Assembly: GCA_029237695.1 (NCBI GenBank) | Contig: CM055275.1 | Span: 10,800,899 to 10,864,898, forward strand | Origin: Conchocele bisecta | Taxonomy: Eukaryota > Mollusca > Bivalvia > Lucinida > Thyasiridae | Length of the DNA stretch: 64,000 nt | Direction: 5' to 3' | The notes under the pieces: model-generated | Seen by the model: only the letters and a program-made list of their open reading frames with translations | Databases searched by the model: none | Told to the model about the DNA's origin: nothing | Shown: one piece after another, positions 12,900 through 24,205 of the stretch | How the letters are laid out: each line of letters begins with the position of its first letter | Position numbering within the stretch: position 1 is the first letter of the stretch | Position numbers and translations under genes: made by a program

Positions 12900-15800
12900 T
12901 AATTGTTCAACACCATTCCACTTCATACTATTTGAAAATAGTGTGTTATAAATGCCAGCAATGAGTAGTGCTTAAACATGACCTTATATTATGTCAAAAT
13001 GGCCGCCAAGATAAGTATAGTTTGGTACTGTTTAAAGAATTCAGTGTTTCATGATACATATTTATATATGATTACCATCACAAACATTGTTTATGTTATT
13101 ATCATTATTATATATGAACTATATTACTTAGTAACAAACATTTTAAATTTGAAATGCTTGAAATAATTCAAAATGGCCGCCATATAAACGAGTCTTTATT
13201 TAGTGTTACTGCATGTTCACTGCAACTGATGCAATCGAATCATCAACATGATGTTACAAGTGCATCTATACGTGTCATCAATCAATTATATATATATATA
13301 TAATCATACTAATATAGATCGGCTCAAATAGCCACAGATAATAGAAATCCAATATGGCTGCCAATATTTACCACATATTCATCTGCTGTCAAATACTTTT
13401 GGTATTCATAATTACATACGTAGTCTCATTGAGTTCACGCATGATACGTGAATTACATGCCTTTAATAATATAAATAAGATCAAGAATGCAATAATCGTT
13501 ACTCACACGATGTCATATGATTTACAAAAAAATATGACTGGGATAATGTTATTATGAACACATGAAAGACCAATCAATATATCCTACAGTATCGTCAAAC
13601 ATGTTGTGCAGAGATGCAAACACATGCAGGCCATGCAAGTATTGGGATATCTCTGATTGACAGAGCATATGCATATCAGCATAACTATTAAAAAATACAT
13701 ATCCATTGTATACACAGGTGTGCTTGTCTATTTATTTATATGTTAGTACATGTATGCCAAATACCCCTTTTCAGAGTGGATATTTGGCAAGGTAAACAAC
13801 AGTGCCAGCTGTTCTGATATCACGAATACTCCGCAGTCACTGTAATAAAAGGTGTGTATGGATTTGGCTTAGCGATCATGTGTGTAATGTACACATCACC
13901 AATATGAATTTGCAAGTTTCCATGAACAATATGTATACATACCTTCTTGAACACATGACAAGCTTGAATAAGAAAATAAATGAGTAACTGCTGTAAAATA
14001 AGGTGGTCATCGAGAAGAGTAGTGTCTATTATATAACAAAGTAGGTAGGTAGCGGTGTGCTTAGCCAGATACATGGCTAACATATCAGAAGTTACATGAA
14101 TGCACTGTCCTAATGTATGTCCAAAACTGCTGATGCCATCGACCAGAGCAGGCGCCAAAATTGTGACAGCTCTAACATTCGACTAAAGTGGGTCATACAA
14201 TTACGTACATACGCCACATGACTACATATGGATGTAATGTTTGGGATATAAGTATATATGTACTTATGATTCTGTACGGATGTGGGGGTGGGGTGGATGA
14301 TGGGCGAAATCCCTTTCATACAAAATAAATATTCAGCCACGTTATTAGAATAACATGATACTGTGCCTGGTCCTCACCACAACAGAGTCACTTAGTCCCA
14401 TCCCTAACATTAATAGAATAATACATATTTTAAAAGGAATTATTCATAATAAAAGGTAAGGTATATTTTCGTGACTATCATTATTCTGGATTTTGTATAA
14501 GTGATTTGATGTGAAAAGGTATACCAGCCTGACATTAAATCTGAATATCGGAAAAAAAACGATATATATTTGTATACATTGCCCTATTTTTATATTTCAT
14601 AAAATACGAGTTAGTGGAGGACTTATGCCAGTGCTTTACATGGAAGTAAACGATACATGTTCAAACGACAGCAAAGCAGACGTATTATATTAACACTATC
14701 GACCAGCAATCAGATATTGCTTGCTATAAGACTGTCATTTACAATGAAATTCAATACATTTAGAGGTCATACATATAACGACATGGGCATTAGAGGTTGA
14801 CCAACAGGGTGGTCGTCACAAGAACATAACTGTCATTGTACAAGGTGTGTATGCTATAGGAATGTGACATATGATGTGTCACGTGAAGAGTCCTGGCTGT
14901 CATGGTTAAGTATCATATCAATATCAATATTGCATTGTCAAACACATAATTATATTCCATCGTTTTCTGCCTGCGCTCATAAATAATAGTATTGCTTATT
15001 TAAAATGTAGGTACCCAGTTGCAACACGTAAATGTATGCTAATATAGGCGGCGATTTTCAATTTTAAAATGACCTACATAAATGTTATTGCATGTGGCTA
15101 ATATATTTGTTCAATCAATATCATACATAACCAGCCACATTTGTAGTCCAAACCGTTGTTATTCTCTTGCTGATAAAACTGTTTGATTAAAACGGTGGCC
15201 AATTTGAAATACAAATATATATAAACAAGAATTGAATTCCATTACGTGACATAGTCCTACAGGTTGCAATGAAAGAGTTCCTTCACTGCATGATTATGTA
15301 GATAATAATCCATTTACCAACGAAGTTGCTCGTGTTCAATTGAACATAACACAAACTGTATTGTTATGGCGGCCATTTTGAATTTTAAAATGGCAGAAAT
15401 ATATATATCTCGAAACCGAATATTGTTTTTTTTTTTTTTTGCCATTAATCTCAGATAATAATGTATATCCATCATTGCAAAGCATCCAAATACGTATTAG
15501 AATGGTAAAATGCTTGATTTACAGTGGAACATCTCTAAATCTTTATAGAGGTTACACTGTATTTCATTTTTTGAATATATCCCATAAATAATTTGACTAA
15601 AATATGCTTATTCTTTTGACAAAAAAGGATATGGGTTTTGAATGGTGGCTGTTTTTAAATTCAAGATGGCCGCCACACGTGCAGCCGAAAATAATGGTAC
15701 CAATTTGTGTGTTGTACTATGTCACATACTCTGTGATAAAAACACATTTCCGAAGACTATAGCAAACACTTCAGTATGTTCACTTTTTGACCCGACTATA

Positions 15801-16074
15801 CAATCATAATAGACATGTCCTTGTCGTTGACGCAATGCATACATAAATGTTCTCCACTATATCGTCAAAGGTCAGGGAGTATATACCCTTTATCACATTC
15901 ACACCGTTTTTCCACGGTTGTAAAGCATAATCAATGAATAAAACCATGCGATGTTGCGTTTACTGTAGTGTGAAAATAAGTTGGTTTGTTTAAAGTCAAG
16001 GTGCATGATTGCGTGGTTGCAACAATTTTAACAATTACTGAAACTTCCTGCAGCGCCTCCGATTCAAGGTACGT
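12900..16074. other. MITE-rich spacer with recurrent GGCCGCCAT motifs, no gene
   Basis: No coding region recognised. AAAATGGCCGCC or its complement occurs near 12998, 13171, 15365 and 15667, with decayed versions near 13354, 15047 and 15193. Several are arranged as GGCGGCCATTTTGAA..TTnAAAATGG inverted pairs. The spacer aligns with copy B 54925-55250 and 57590-60870, allowing for private insertions. A run of about 20 T lies near 15426. Confidence 0.6.
15532..15559. mobile_element. Core-deleted remnant of the CAGTGGAAC palindromic MITE
   Basis: The ends CAGTGGAACATCTCTAAA and TATAGAGGTTACACTG, flanked by TA, match the outer arms of the 93-bp palindrome at 60530-60622 in copy B. The CCGGACACC hairpin centre is missing here. 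Confidence 0.75.
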
Positions 16075-16302
16075 ATTCTGTTTATTGTCCTTATTATGTA
16101 ACGTATTTTAATGAAATATGGCGTCTTGTTAAGCGAAGAATCGATTTCCTTGCTTACTGTCAATACTGACACGGAAATCAATTATTCGCAAAAACGACAT
16201 AAGAATGTGCCGAAGTCCCGATACCACCAAATGCAGGTCATGCAGACGCGTTTTCTTGGCCATATTTCATCAAAATCCGTTGCATATTAAGGAAAATATA
16301 AG
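16075..16302. repeat. Palindrome adjoining the giant inverted repeat
   Basis: The left arm (about 16075-16140: TTATTGTCCTTATTATGTAA, AATGAAATATGGCG) is the complement of the right arm (about 16235-16300: CATATTTCATCAAAATCCG, AAGGAAAATATAAG). A small inner hairpin GAATCGATTTCC/GGAAATCAATTATTC lies near 16140-16195. The same element, more complete, occurs at 46923-47307. Confidence 0.75.
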
Positions 16303-17792
16303 ATATTAATTCCAGCACAAAAATATTTATACAATTCCCTAACATTTGATTGGCCCGTAGCAAGTCTCTGTCCAAAATTTATATCCCAGTAAACTCCCAT
16401 GCCGAACTACTTTCCGTAACCGTGAGGCGCAGTTAAAATAATTCTCAAGTAAACGGAAAATAAACACATTTTCTTGATGCATTTATTTCAAATGCTGGAA
16501 TTATAAGGAATGAATGGATATAAACTTGGAAAAGTCGCGGGAATACTGGACGAGGTCTTCCGGCCTTCGTCCAGTATTCCCGCGACTTTTCCAAGTTTAT
16601 ACCCCGATAAATTCCACAAAAAGGCCATTCATTCCTATAATATTTACTTTGGAGTGGGCGCGCTTTCAACACTTTTAGACATAGTTGTTGATGTGGTAAC
16701 CACATGAATCTCGTTGAAAGTGCCTGAAATCCGATGGACTCGTCGCAAAGTATAAAAGACCACACGTAATCGCACAGCCCATGGTTTTGATTGCTTATAT
16801 TTAGATTACATTAGATTACATGACGTTCATCGTCGTTGTCAATAACGTCACGCAATTGACCGGCATAAATTGCGACAACACGACGTAAAACAACCAGATT
16901 CCTATTTGTTACACCGTATATGGCTATTTACATATTTGAAACTATCCGAAAATGCAGTGTGAATATAAGTAATAAAACCATGAGCAGCTGCGCTTACTGT
17001 ATTATGAAAAACATTTTGTATGTTTAAAGTCCTTCGGATTCCACGTACTTTAAACATACCAAATGTATTTCATACTCCAGTAAGCGCAGCTGCCCATGGT
17101 TTTATTCCTTAAATATTTACATTTCATGTTCCGACAGTCTCAAAAATGTAAATAGCCAATGATGGCGTTAACATTAAGAATTATTTTCTTTTACGTCATT
17201 TTGCCGCAATTCGTGATACAGCGACATTGTCGATCAATAGCGTGACGTTAGTGACAAAGTCGTGGAAATTTATGACGTCAAACAAATTTTAACGAACCAA
17301 CAACGTCGCGCGACGTCACGTGGGGCTGATGTAATGTATTGGGATATAAACGCAAAGCTTTGGATGGGCATTTGTCATAGAACACATTTGTATTACATGT
17401 AGTCTAATTAAAAAAAATTGCTGAACACCCCTTCTTCGTGTTTGTTGTTGTTTACTCCAAGGAACTGTTATAGGAATGAATGGCATTTTTGTGGAATTTA
17501 TCGGGGTATAAACCTTCGTCCAGTATTCCCGCGACTTTTTCAAGTTTATATCCCCGATAAATTCAACAAAAAGGCCATTCATTCCTTATAATTCCAGCAT
17601 TTGAAATAAATTCATCAAGAAAATGTGTTTATTTTACGTTTTCTTAAGAATTATTTTAACTGCGCCTCACGGTTACGGAATGTAGTTCGACGTGGGAGAT
17701 TTCTGGGATATAAATTTTGAACAGAGACTTGCTACGGGCCAATCAAATGTAGGGAATTGTGTAAATATGTTTGTGCTGGAATTATTATTATA
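16303..17792. repeat. Giant inverted repeat with nested palindromes (about 1.5 kb)
   Basis: The first 225 bases or so (TTCCAGCACAAA, TTTGATTGGCCCGTAGCAAG, GTGAGGCGCAGTTAAAATAA) recur as the complement in the last 225 (17568-17792). Nested palindromes sit inside at about 16505-16640 (centre in CTGGACGAGG), 16970-17110 (centre at about 17040, arms GCGCAGCTGCC.. / ..GCAGCTGCGC) and 17473-17583. Two of them share the AGTATTCCCGCGACTTTT arm. No transposase-like frame exists. It lies in a block missing from copy B, so it arrived or was lost after the duplication. It is best described as a foldback-type element of unknown family. Confidence 0.85.
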
Positions 17793-18771
17793 CATGGGTA
17801 TTAAAGAAAAAAAGTCCGCAGACGATAACTTGCTACTTGTTTACAAACAAACCGGTCATAAACAAAACACAGAATATGTGAGACAGGTAAGTATACCAGT
17901 GCCAGCATTCCTTTCAATAGTGATTTTGAGATTACTCATCAAGTCTTATGTAGTCGAGGGGTTAGAGTGACGGATGTCAATGCCATAGGTAGTGAGTTTG
18001 AAACTTAGATTTTCATACATACATGTATATACACATATATTTTGATTTGCTTATATGTTATTATATATTTATTTGTTATTTGTGTTGCTTTTACAAATTG
18101 CATTCATTTAACTAAGCATGAGATAGATTACATGTATAACGATGGTCTCACTTTGAAGAAAGCTAATAACTAAATGCACATTTCATATGTGTGTACTTGA
18201 AGAGTATGTTCTCGCCGATCATGTCACATTGAGGTCATACAGCAATTATAGAGATAGACCTCACCATTTCACTTATTCTCTTCTCCAGCAAGCAGTCATA
18301 AAAAGAACAGAATTATATCGACACAAGTGATGCGTTTGTGATGTTCGAACTCTAGACCAAATACAATGAACAAAAGTTCTGCAAACGCATGGATATTCTC
18401 CCGCTTCGATACAACTGAGCCACACTACATGTCTATTTTGCGCACCAAGATACACTATTATATTGACATGCATGCACGTGCACGTTATCATGTAGCTATT
18501 ATGCACGAAATGAGGCTAGGATATGATAATACGCGAGGTCTACCTTTATTTGGACTCATCGATTGACCTCCAACAACTTATTATCGTCTGTCATTTATAC
18601 TAAAGATTTACGATAAAATGGCAAGGGCAAAGGTGACAGGAGATTCCATATTGAACCATAATAGGTTATGTATGTGTGTTCAAAATGCAATACTGACATT
18701 AGCATGACGATGTAGCATGCATGTCACCAATGTTGGCCCGAACTGTATTCAAGTAACATTCATGCATATAT
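17793..18771. other. Spacer with two weak tRNA-like SINE fragments
   Basis: No gene seen. At about 17945-18008 (+) GTAGTCGAGGGGTTAGAGTG and GTAGTGAGTTTGAAAC resemble the A and B boxes of a tRNA-derived SINE. On the minus strand GTGTGGCTCAGTTG (about 18410-18425) and GAGTTCGAACATC (about 18338-18350) are a similar pair. Both are too decayed to call tRNA genes. Confidence 0.45.
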
Positions 18772-19500
18772 TATGGTAGTAATATGCATATTTCACATCG
18801 TTATTTGTCAACCATTTCAGCTGTCATTAATTGATTGTGAAAACTGTCTGATTGTATCAGATTGGTAGAACAGATATGCCAGTCCTCTGCTTACAGGCAA
18901 CATTATAGACTGATAAACGCATTTAGATGTCAAACATCCTATACTAGCGTAATCTTATTATCTAATAAGGGCAAACTGGTCATTGTCTGTCATTGCGCTT
19001 TGTAACCAAACAAACAATTGTTTATGGGTTACATTTCATCAGTTATGTGGTTATGCAGGACTTTATCTGATGGCCAAATTGTTTTATGTTTGACACATTC
19101 TGTTGATGCAAATTAATTACGTTTCCTCTGCCATCATATATGTAGTGGTTGCACGCTTTTATGAGAGAGAGGATATATGTGTACATCTCAGTGAAGGACT
19201 ACGTGTTATGTAGAGTCGCTGGACTTTTCCATGCGTTTACGGAGTTACCGTCTCTAGTTCATTATTGTAACATTTTTATCGTTCGGATTTCTCGACTGTG
19301 TTGTAACTTTAGTTGGATTACATGCCGACAACTTTGTGTTTCTTGACTGTTATGTATCATTTACAGTCACATGTACAATACAATATATAAACTGTGTTCA
19401 AAAACCAGTTTCATCTATACTAAATACAAGAGTCGTTAAACAGTGGTTAAACAATACAAATTCAGCCATAAACAGTGACTCAAAAGTACAAATCTAGCCA
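18772..19500 (+). repeat. Direct repeat, candidate 5' LTR of a gag-only retroelement
   Basis: Begins ATTATGGTAGTAATATGCAT and ends near AAGAGTCGTTAAACAGTGG plus about 60 bases. The same text recurs at 20822-21370 on the other side of the zinc-knuckle frames. This copy carries two extra stretches (about 19035-19140 and 19215-19300) absent from the downstream repeat. It is followed at about 19508 by TGGTGGAGAAGTGTG, where a tRNA primer-binding site would be expected. Exact termini and target duplication are unresolved. Confidence 0.6.
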
Positions 19501-19617
19501 TATTAAGTGGTGGAGAAGTGTGTTCTAATGACTATTTAATGCATTAGTAGATTTCGGTACTCTCATAGCCAAGCGAGAAGAGACAATTCCCTATAAATTA
19601 TATAACATAGTGTCATA

Positions 19618-20734
19618 ATGGCGTACTGGGACCACACATGTGCGTATCGGCAGTTCTTGTGGACGACAACTCTAAACATCACAGCGGATTTCGGACGATG
19701 TGGCACGACATATTCTGTCAACCACGCATGTAGGGCTCTGACCAGGAAGTGCTACCACTTCCACAGGTATGGACACTACGCCCGGTTATGCCACCATCGA
19801 CACCAGTATGTTGCTACTCGGAAACCGACCGTAGCAGTGTGTGCAGTAACTCGTGATGAGCCATATTATGTAGCACGGCAAACAAGACAGAAATAAGCAA
19901 ATAAGAAAACCCGTGACTACAATAGATTGGCGTCTTTCAGGAAACGGAAAGCAGTTTGCATGTTAATGCTATTTTGTGACGTACCGGCTTCGGAACTTCC
20001 GAAACTTCTACCCAGAGGTCAGTTGTGTTCGGCCCTTGTAGAAATCGACCGTCTCTATGAAGATATACATGACATGGAACGTGAAATTATTATAGGCGGG
20101 TCCCATTTATCGGACGAGCAGGAACTGCGAAAACAATCGGAAGCTGCAGCAACCGCCACCGTCGAACAATGTAAGCAATTAACAGACGAAAATTCGCGAC
20201 TGCAAAAGCAAAATGAATCCTTGGAGCGCTCGCTAAAATGTCTCTCAAGAAACATTCATCCGATGAACAGACGTCTCGGCAAAACACGGAGTTACAAGAA
20301 AGGCTCACTGCGAAAATTAATCAAGATCTAACCTGCAAGAACAAAGAGTTAAACCATAAACTTTCAGATTTACAGGAAACTCTTAGTACACGTTTGGATA
20401 CCAAACTCAAATGTGTGAACTGCGGGGATGACAAACATGCAGTTCCGGGCAAGTGCATAGAATTGTGGACTGTGTGTGCAATATGCGAGGAAGTGGGACA
20501 CATCACGGCGCAACAGGCTATCATGGCAACATCTAACTTTATGAAATGTTTAATGGCGGGGCAGCAAAGGAGTATTTAAACAGCATGTGTCATAAATGTG
20601 GAGATGTACAATATCAGCATCCAAGACATTGCCCGAGTAATAACACAATGTGTAATTCATGTTTTAGAAATGGTCATTTCTTGTTAGCATGTAGGACGTA
20701 CTCACCAAATATATTTAGTGGATTGCCATGTTAA
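19618..20734 (+). pseudogene. Decayed gag-like zinc-knuckle/coiled-coil protein
   Basis: Coding remnants occupy three frames: 19618-19896 and 19927-20331 in one, 20238-20579 in the next, 20546-20734 in the third. In order they show a damaged zinc knuckle (RYGHYARLC, with one Cys replaced by Phe), a charged alpha-helical coiled coil rich in Glu/Gln/Lys (about 20050-20390), then CVNCGDDKH, CAICEEVGH and CHKCGDVQY, and a perfect CX2CX4HX4C knuckle CNSCFRNGHFLLAC. Retroelement nucleocapsid proteins use such knuckles to bind RNA. Repeats on both sides look like LTRs, and there is no protease, RT or integrase between them, so this is a non-autonomous or internally deleted element. A cellular origin is not excluded. 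Confidence 0.6.
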
Positions 20735-20821
20735 ATTGATGTCAAACGAAAACATCATTCCATGTGGCTTGGTACGTTTTTCCAAATTCGGAGACCGAAT
20801 TTCACGGGGTCCGAAGGAGCA

Positions 20822-21370
20822 ATTATGGTAGTAATATGCATATTTCACATGGTTATTTGTCAATCATTTCCGCTGTCATTAATTTATTGTGAAAACTGCC
20901 TGATTGTATCAGATTGGTACAAAATATATGCCAGTTCTCTGCTTAAAGGCAACATTATAGACTGATAAACGCATTTAGACGTCAAATATCCTATACTAGC
21001 GTAATCTTATTATCTAATAAGGGCAAATTGGTCATTATCTGTCATTGCACTTCGTCCATATAATGTGTCCAAACACACAATTGTTTATGGGTTACATGTC
21101 ATCAGTTATGTGCTTATATAGTGGTTGCACGCTTTTATGAGAGAGAGGATATATGTGTACATCTCAGTGAAGGTCTACGTGTTATGTGTTAACATTTAGT
21201 TGGATTACATGCCGACAACTTTGTGTTTCTTGACTGTTATTTATCATTTACAGTCACATGTACAATGGAATATATAAACTGTGTTCAAAAACCCGCTTCA
21301 TCTGTACTAAGTCCAAGAGTCGTTAAACAGTGGCGAAACAATACAATTTGAGCTATAATAAGTGACAAAA
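20822..21370 (+). repeat. Direct repeat, candidate 3' LTR
   Basis: Second copy of the 18772-19500 repeat, sharing ATTATGGTAGTAATATGCAT at the start, GAGAGAGGATATATGTGTAC in the middle and AAGAGTCGTTAAACAGTGG near the end. It is preceded by purine-rich GGGGTCCGAAGGAGCA, a possible polypurine tract. The substitutions and indels between the two repeats indicate an old insertion. Confidence 0.6.
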
Positions 21371-22226
21371 AAAATACAAATCTAACCTTAATACATATTC
21401 TGAATCAAGTTGTCACCTTTGTTGTTACGTATTAGCTGAACAAGAAAATAGTGAGCACAGGCACTCGAATCGTATATGTATCACACCATCATACATCAAG
21501 TGCTCACTGGTAATGTATGCATGAGCAAGTTAATATTAATCGATATCAATGCACCTGTGTTTCATTATCTAATTTTAGAACATGCAATCAGTGTTATACA
21601 TACGTGCACCTATATCAACCTGTGAACAATACTACCATTTCGTATCTGTTGCATGTAGCGCAGTGGTACCAGTTATTTTTTTTTTAATTAATCAATGTTG
21701 AGGGTTGTGAGTTCGAAACCAACAAGGTGCTATCGTTTTTTTCAATTGAATTATGTCCCTTACTTCATACTCCCAGATATATATCTGCCGTCGTTAATAT
21801 GTTTATTGTATTAACAGTATTTAATGTAATTTAAAGAAACATATGTTTGTATTGGTACAAAAGCTGATAAAGACGTATATTGCAATGTTATTTGAATCGT
21901 TTTAGTTTCATCCATATTTCTGTCTGGACAACATGTATAGGCGCAACCAATGTTTTCCCCGCTCTGGAGCGGCGGACATACAATCCGTGGGGTGTATTTA
22001 CAATCAAACAGTTCCAGGGGCCGGGAATAATTTATTTAGTAAATTAATTGTGAACACCGTATGCCCTGATCTGACTGCGTGATGTGCATCCTGATCTGTG
22101 ACACTGTAAACCCAGTGCGCACGTCACAAGGACCCGTTTATCAAATTATATCTAAGAAATTTCGTACAAGTGAGAAAACGTTGAATCTGTTTAATATATG
22201 AATAAACAAATAAAATAAAAATAATT
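21371..22226. other. Spacer with SINE-like fragment, no gene
   Basis: At about 21652-21730 (+) TGTAGCGCAGTGGTACCA and TGTGAGTTCGAAACCAAC look like SINE A and B boxes, interrupted by a T-rich run. From about 21790 the sequence again matches copy B (60880 onward), including GTCTGGACAACATGTATA and CAATGTTTTCCCCGCTCTGG. Confidence 0.5.
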
Positions 22227-22306
22227 TGTCGAGGCTCGAACTCGCACAAAAGGAACGCAGGTCGAATGCATTTACCTAGCACTCTACCATCTGAGCTGTG
22301 GGGACA
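22227..22306 (-). mobile_element. tRNA-derived SINE head, copy A
   Basis: Read on the minus strand, CAGCTCAGATGGTAGAGTG is a good pol III A box and GCGAGTTCGAGCCTCG a B box with a paired T-arm. The acceptor ends TGTCCCC..GACA pair only partly, and the region between the boxes is longer than in a standard tRNA. The same sequence is at 61271-61341. It is probably the tRNA-like head of a SINE whose body continues to lower coordinates. Confidence 0.6.
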
Positions 22307-22762
22307 ATACTGCTTATTTTGGCGAACGATTGGGCAATCAAAATGAATCAACTATCGAAACGTTTTAAGTTAAACTTTACAAATATGACATTTATTGTGG
22401 TTTTCAATCGCCTGTTTCACCAGTCAACCAGTTGGTAATTTAAATTATTTCCTAAGCTATCGGGAGCATGCATTTTCATGCTCTAAATTGCTTTAGATAA
22501 GGCGTCGATTCGGCCAGCTACAATGGCTGCAAACGGCTATATCCATAGAAAGCTATAATACACATAGTCCGCTGACCCCGTGACGCTCTGCGCGTCGACC
22601 TATACAGCCAATACACCATGTATGTGTGAAATTATCACTTTACATATTTGATAATACAGTGCATCCTCTCTACAACAGCCACACATGGGAATCTCGTCTG
22701 CTGATTCTGCTACTCCGTTAAGCAATCGGAGTCCACTTTGATGCCAAGTGACACATAGTTCT

Positions 22763-23049
22763 GTAGCCTATTTCATCAACATTGCAAAGTATACTTTGAG
22801 GGAGAAATCATTTATTTTTCCTGAAATGCATTATTTCATATAGAACTAACAAATGCATATATTTCATGATTAAAAGTATGCAGAATTATTATACTGAATT
22901 TATTACATTATCACAGCCAAATTGGCTGTGATAATGTAATAAATTCAGTATAATAAAAAATAATAAATTTATCATAAAATTGAAAATTTCTCCCTCAAAG
23001 TATACTTTGCTACTAAAGTATACTTTGCAATGTTGATGAAATAGGCTAC
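22763..23049. mobile_element. TIR MITE (GTAGCCTATTTCATCAACAT), copy 1
   Basis: The left terminus GTAGCCTATTTCATCAACAT and its inverted copy ATGTTGATGAAATAGGCTAC bound the element. The self-complementary AAAGTATACTTT lies just inside both ends. A perfect inner hairpin of TTATTACATTATCACAGCCA-type arms is centred near 22922. No coding capacity. A second copy is at 29997-30295. Confidence 0.85.
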
Positions 23050-23130
23050 TGGTCCTGATTGATCAAGTGTTCATAGGTTGAAATAGGCTACTGGTCCTGA
23101 TTGATCAAGTGTTCATAGGTTGAAATAGGC
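23038..23130. repeat. 42-bp tandem duplication at the MITE end
   Basis: GAAATAGGCTACTGGTCCTG plus TTGATCAAGTGTTCATAGGT and TG is repeated twice, with a third partial unit GAAATAGGCTGCTGGTC. The unit contains the last 12 bases of the MITE, so the duplication happened after that insertion. Confidence 0.9.
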
Positions 23131-23436
23131 TGCTGGTCGATAACGGTTGGCGACGAACATTCCTCTGGATCCCAGCTGCGTAGAACCTTCACTGCCTGTA
23201 TTTCACAAAGTGAGGCCTTTGGTGAAATGGTCAGGACTTTGGCAGAGATGTTACAGATACGCACTAGTATCCTAATCGTGTTGCTCGAAGAGTTGACGGT
23301 TTGGCATCCACTTTTACTGTACTTTTAATAATGATAAATGTCGGGACGACATTTCCCGAAGTGGGGAAGTGTGTAGCCGGTCAATATGCAGCTGATTGAC
23401 TGTATTTATTTTATATTAAATTCGGCGCGAACTCTG

Positions 23437-23552
23437 CCTACATATATGTCCTATGTTCCCACATATATAGTATGTCCATAATATCCCATATAGTTATATC
23501 ATATACTTATATTTTCTGCACATGTATTTGTATTTGCACTTTATGGTGTCTG
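23437..23552. repeat. Direct repeat 1 flanking the retroelement protease fragment
   Basis: Contains GCCTACATATATGTCCTATG, CATATAGTATGTCCATAATA and CTTATATTTTCTGCACATGT. It recurs at 23967-24076 with few changes. The pair brackets the protease-like fragment and interrupts its frame at the 5' side. Confidence 0.85.
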
Positions 23553-23950
23553 CAAGATTTCAGACTCGTGGTCAATGTGGCTGATGGTAACCAGTTACCG
23601 TACATTGGCTATGTCGACGCTGAGTTTACAATACCCAGCATTACCGGTCAGCCGATGTTCATCCCATGTCTTGTAGTACCGAATACCGAGTACGACAATG
23701 GGGTACCAGTGATCATCGGGACGAACCTGATACGACAGTGCATGGAGACCTGCGACAACAGGACCGATGTACCAGATGTGTGGAACATGGCATTTACATC
23801 GATGGAACGTGGTGTTAGAAGCATTGGGGTAGCCAGATTCACAAACAAGCGACACAATTCCGTGAAACCATATTAAACTGTGATACATGTAGTCCCAGGA
23901 CTAGTACGGAAGGGCGACATATCTGGAACTGTTGTCCCCACGTCAAACCC
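23552..23950 (+). pseudogene. Ty3/gypsy-type retroelement protease-region fragment
   Basis: The frame contains GNQLPYIGYVDAEF, LVVPNTEYD and VPVIIGTNLI, the conserved blocks just after the active site of the aspartic protease of metazoan gypsy-like elements. After an in-frame TAA at 23874-23876 the same frame continues with LVRKGDISGTVV, also typical of these polyproteins. The catalytic Asp-Thr/Ser-Gly, which should lie just upstream, is missing because direct repeat 1 abuts the fragment. No RT or integrase follows before the LTR-like end at 24218, so this is an internally deleted relic. Confidence 0.75.
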
Positions 23951-23966
23951 GTGACGCCCATATTTG

Positions 23967-24076
23967 CCCTATATGCCTACATATATGTCCTATATTCCCA
24001 CACATATAGTATGTCCATAATATCCAATATAGTTATATCCTATACTTATATTTTCTGCACATGTACTTTATGGTAT
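23967..24076. repeat. Direct repeat 2 flanking the retroelement protease fragment
   Basis: Second copy of 23437-23552 (GCCTACATATATGTCCTATA, CACATATAGTATGTCCATAA). It is followed by a short coding-like remnant (HAWVKASLSSPGAEIDIF) before the polypurine tract. Confidence 0.8.
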
Positions 24077-24205
24077 TACATGCATGCATGGGTTAAGGCC
24101 AGTCTTTCATCGCCTGGGGCAGAGATTGACATATTCACCGAGATTGTCCCACAGATAATCACTGTACCTAAACAATATATGTAATTCGAGGACAAATTTC
24201 AATTT

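Noticed and set aside
16510..16707. Small protein over the 16.5-kb palindrome
   Set aside because: The frame crosses both arms of a hairpin and mirrors an opposite-strand frame. There is no conserved motif.
22227..22306. Functional tRNA gene on the minus strand
   Set aside because: Box spacing and a poor acceptor stem fit a SINE head better. The duplicate at 61271 has drifted in the same region.
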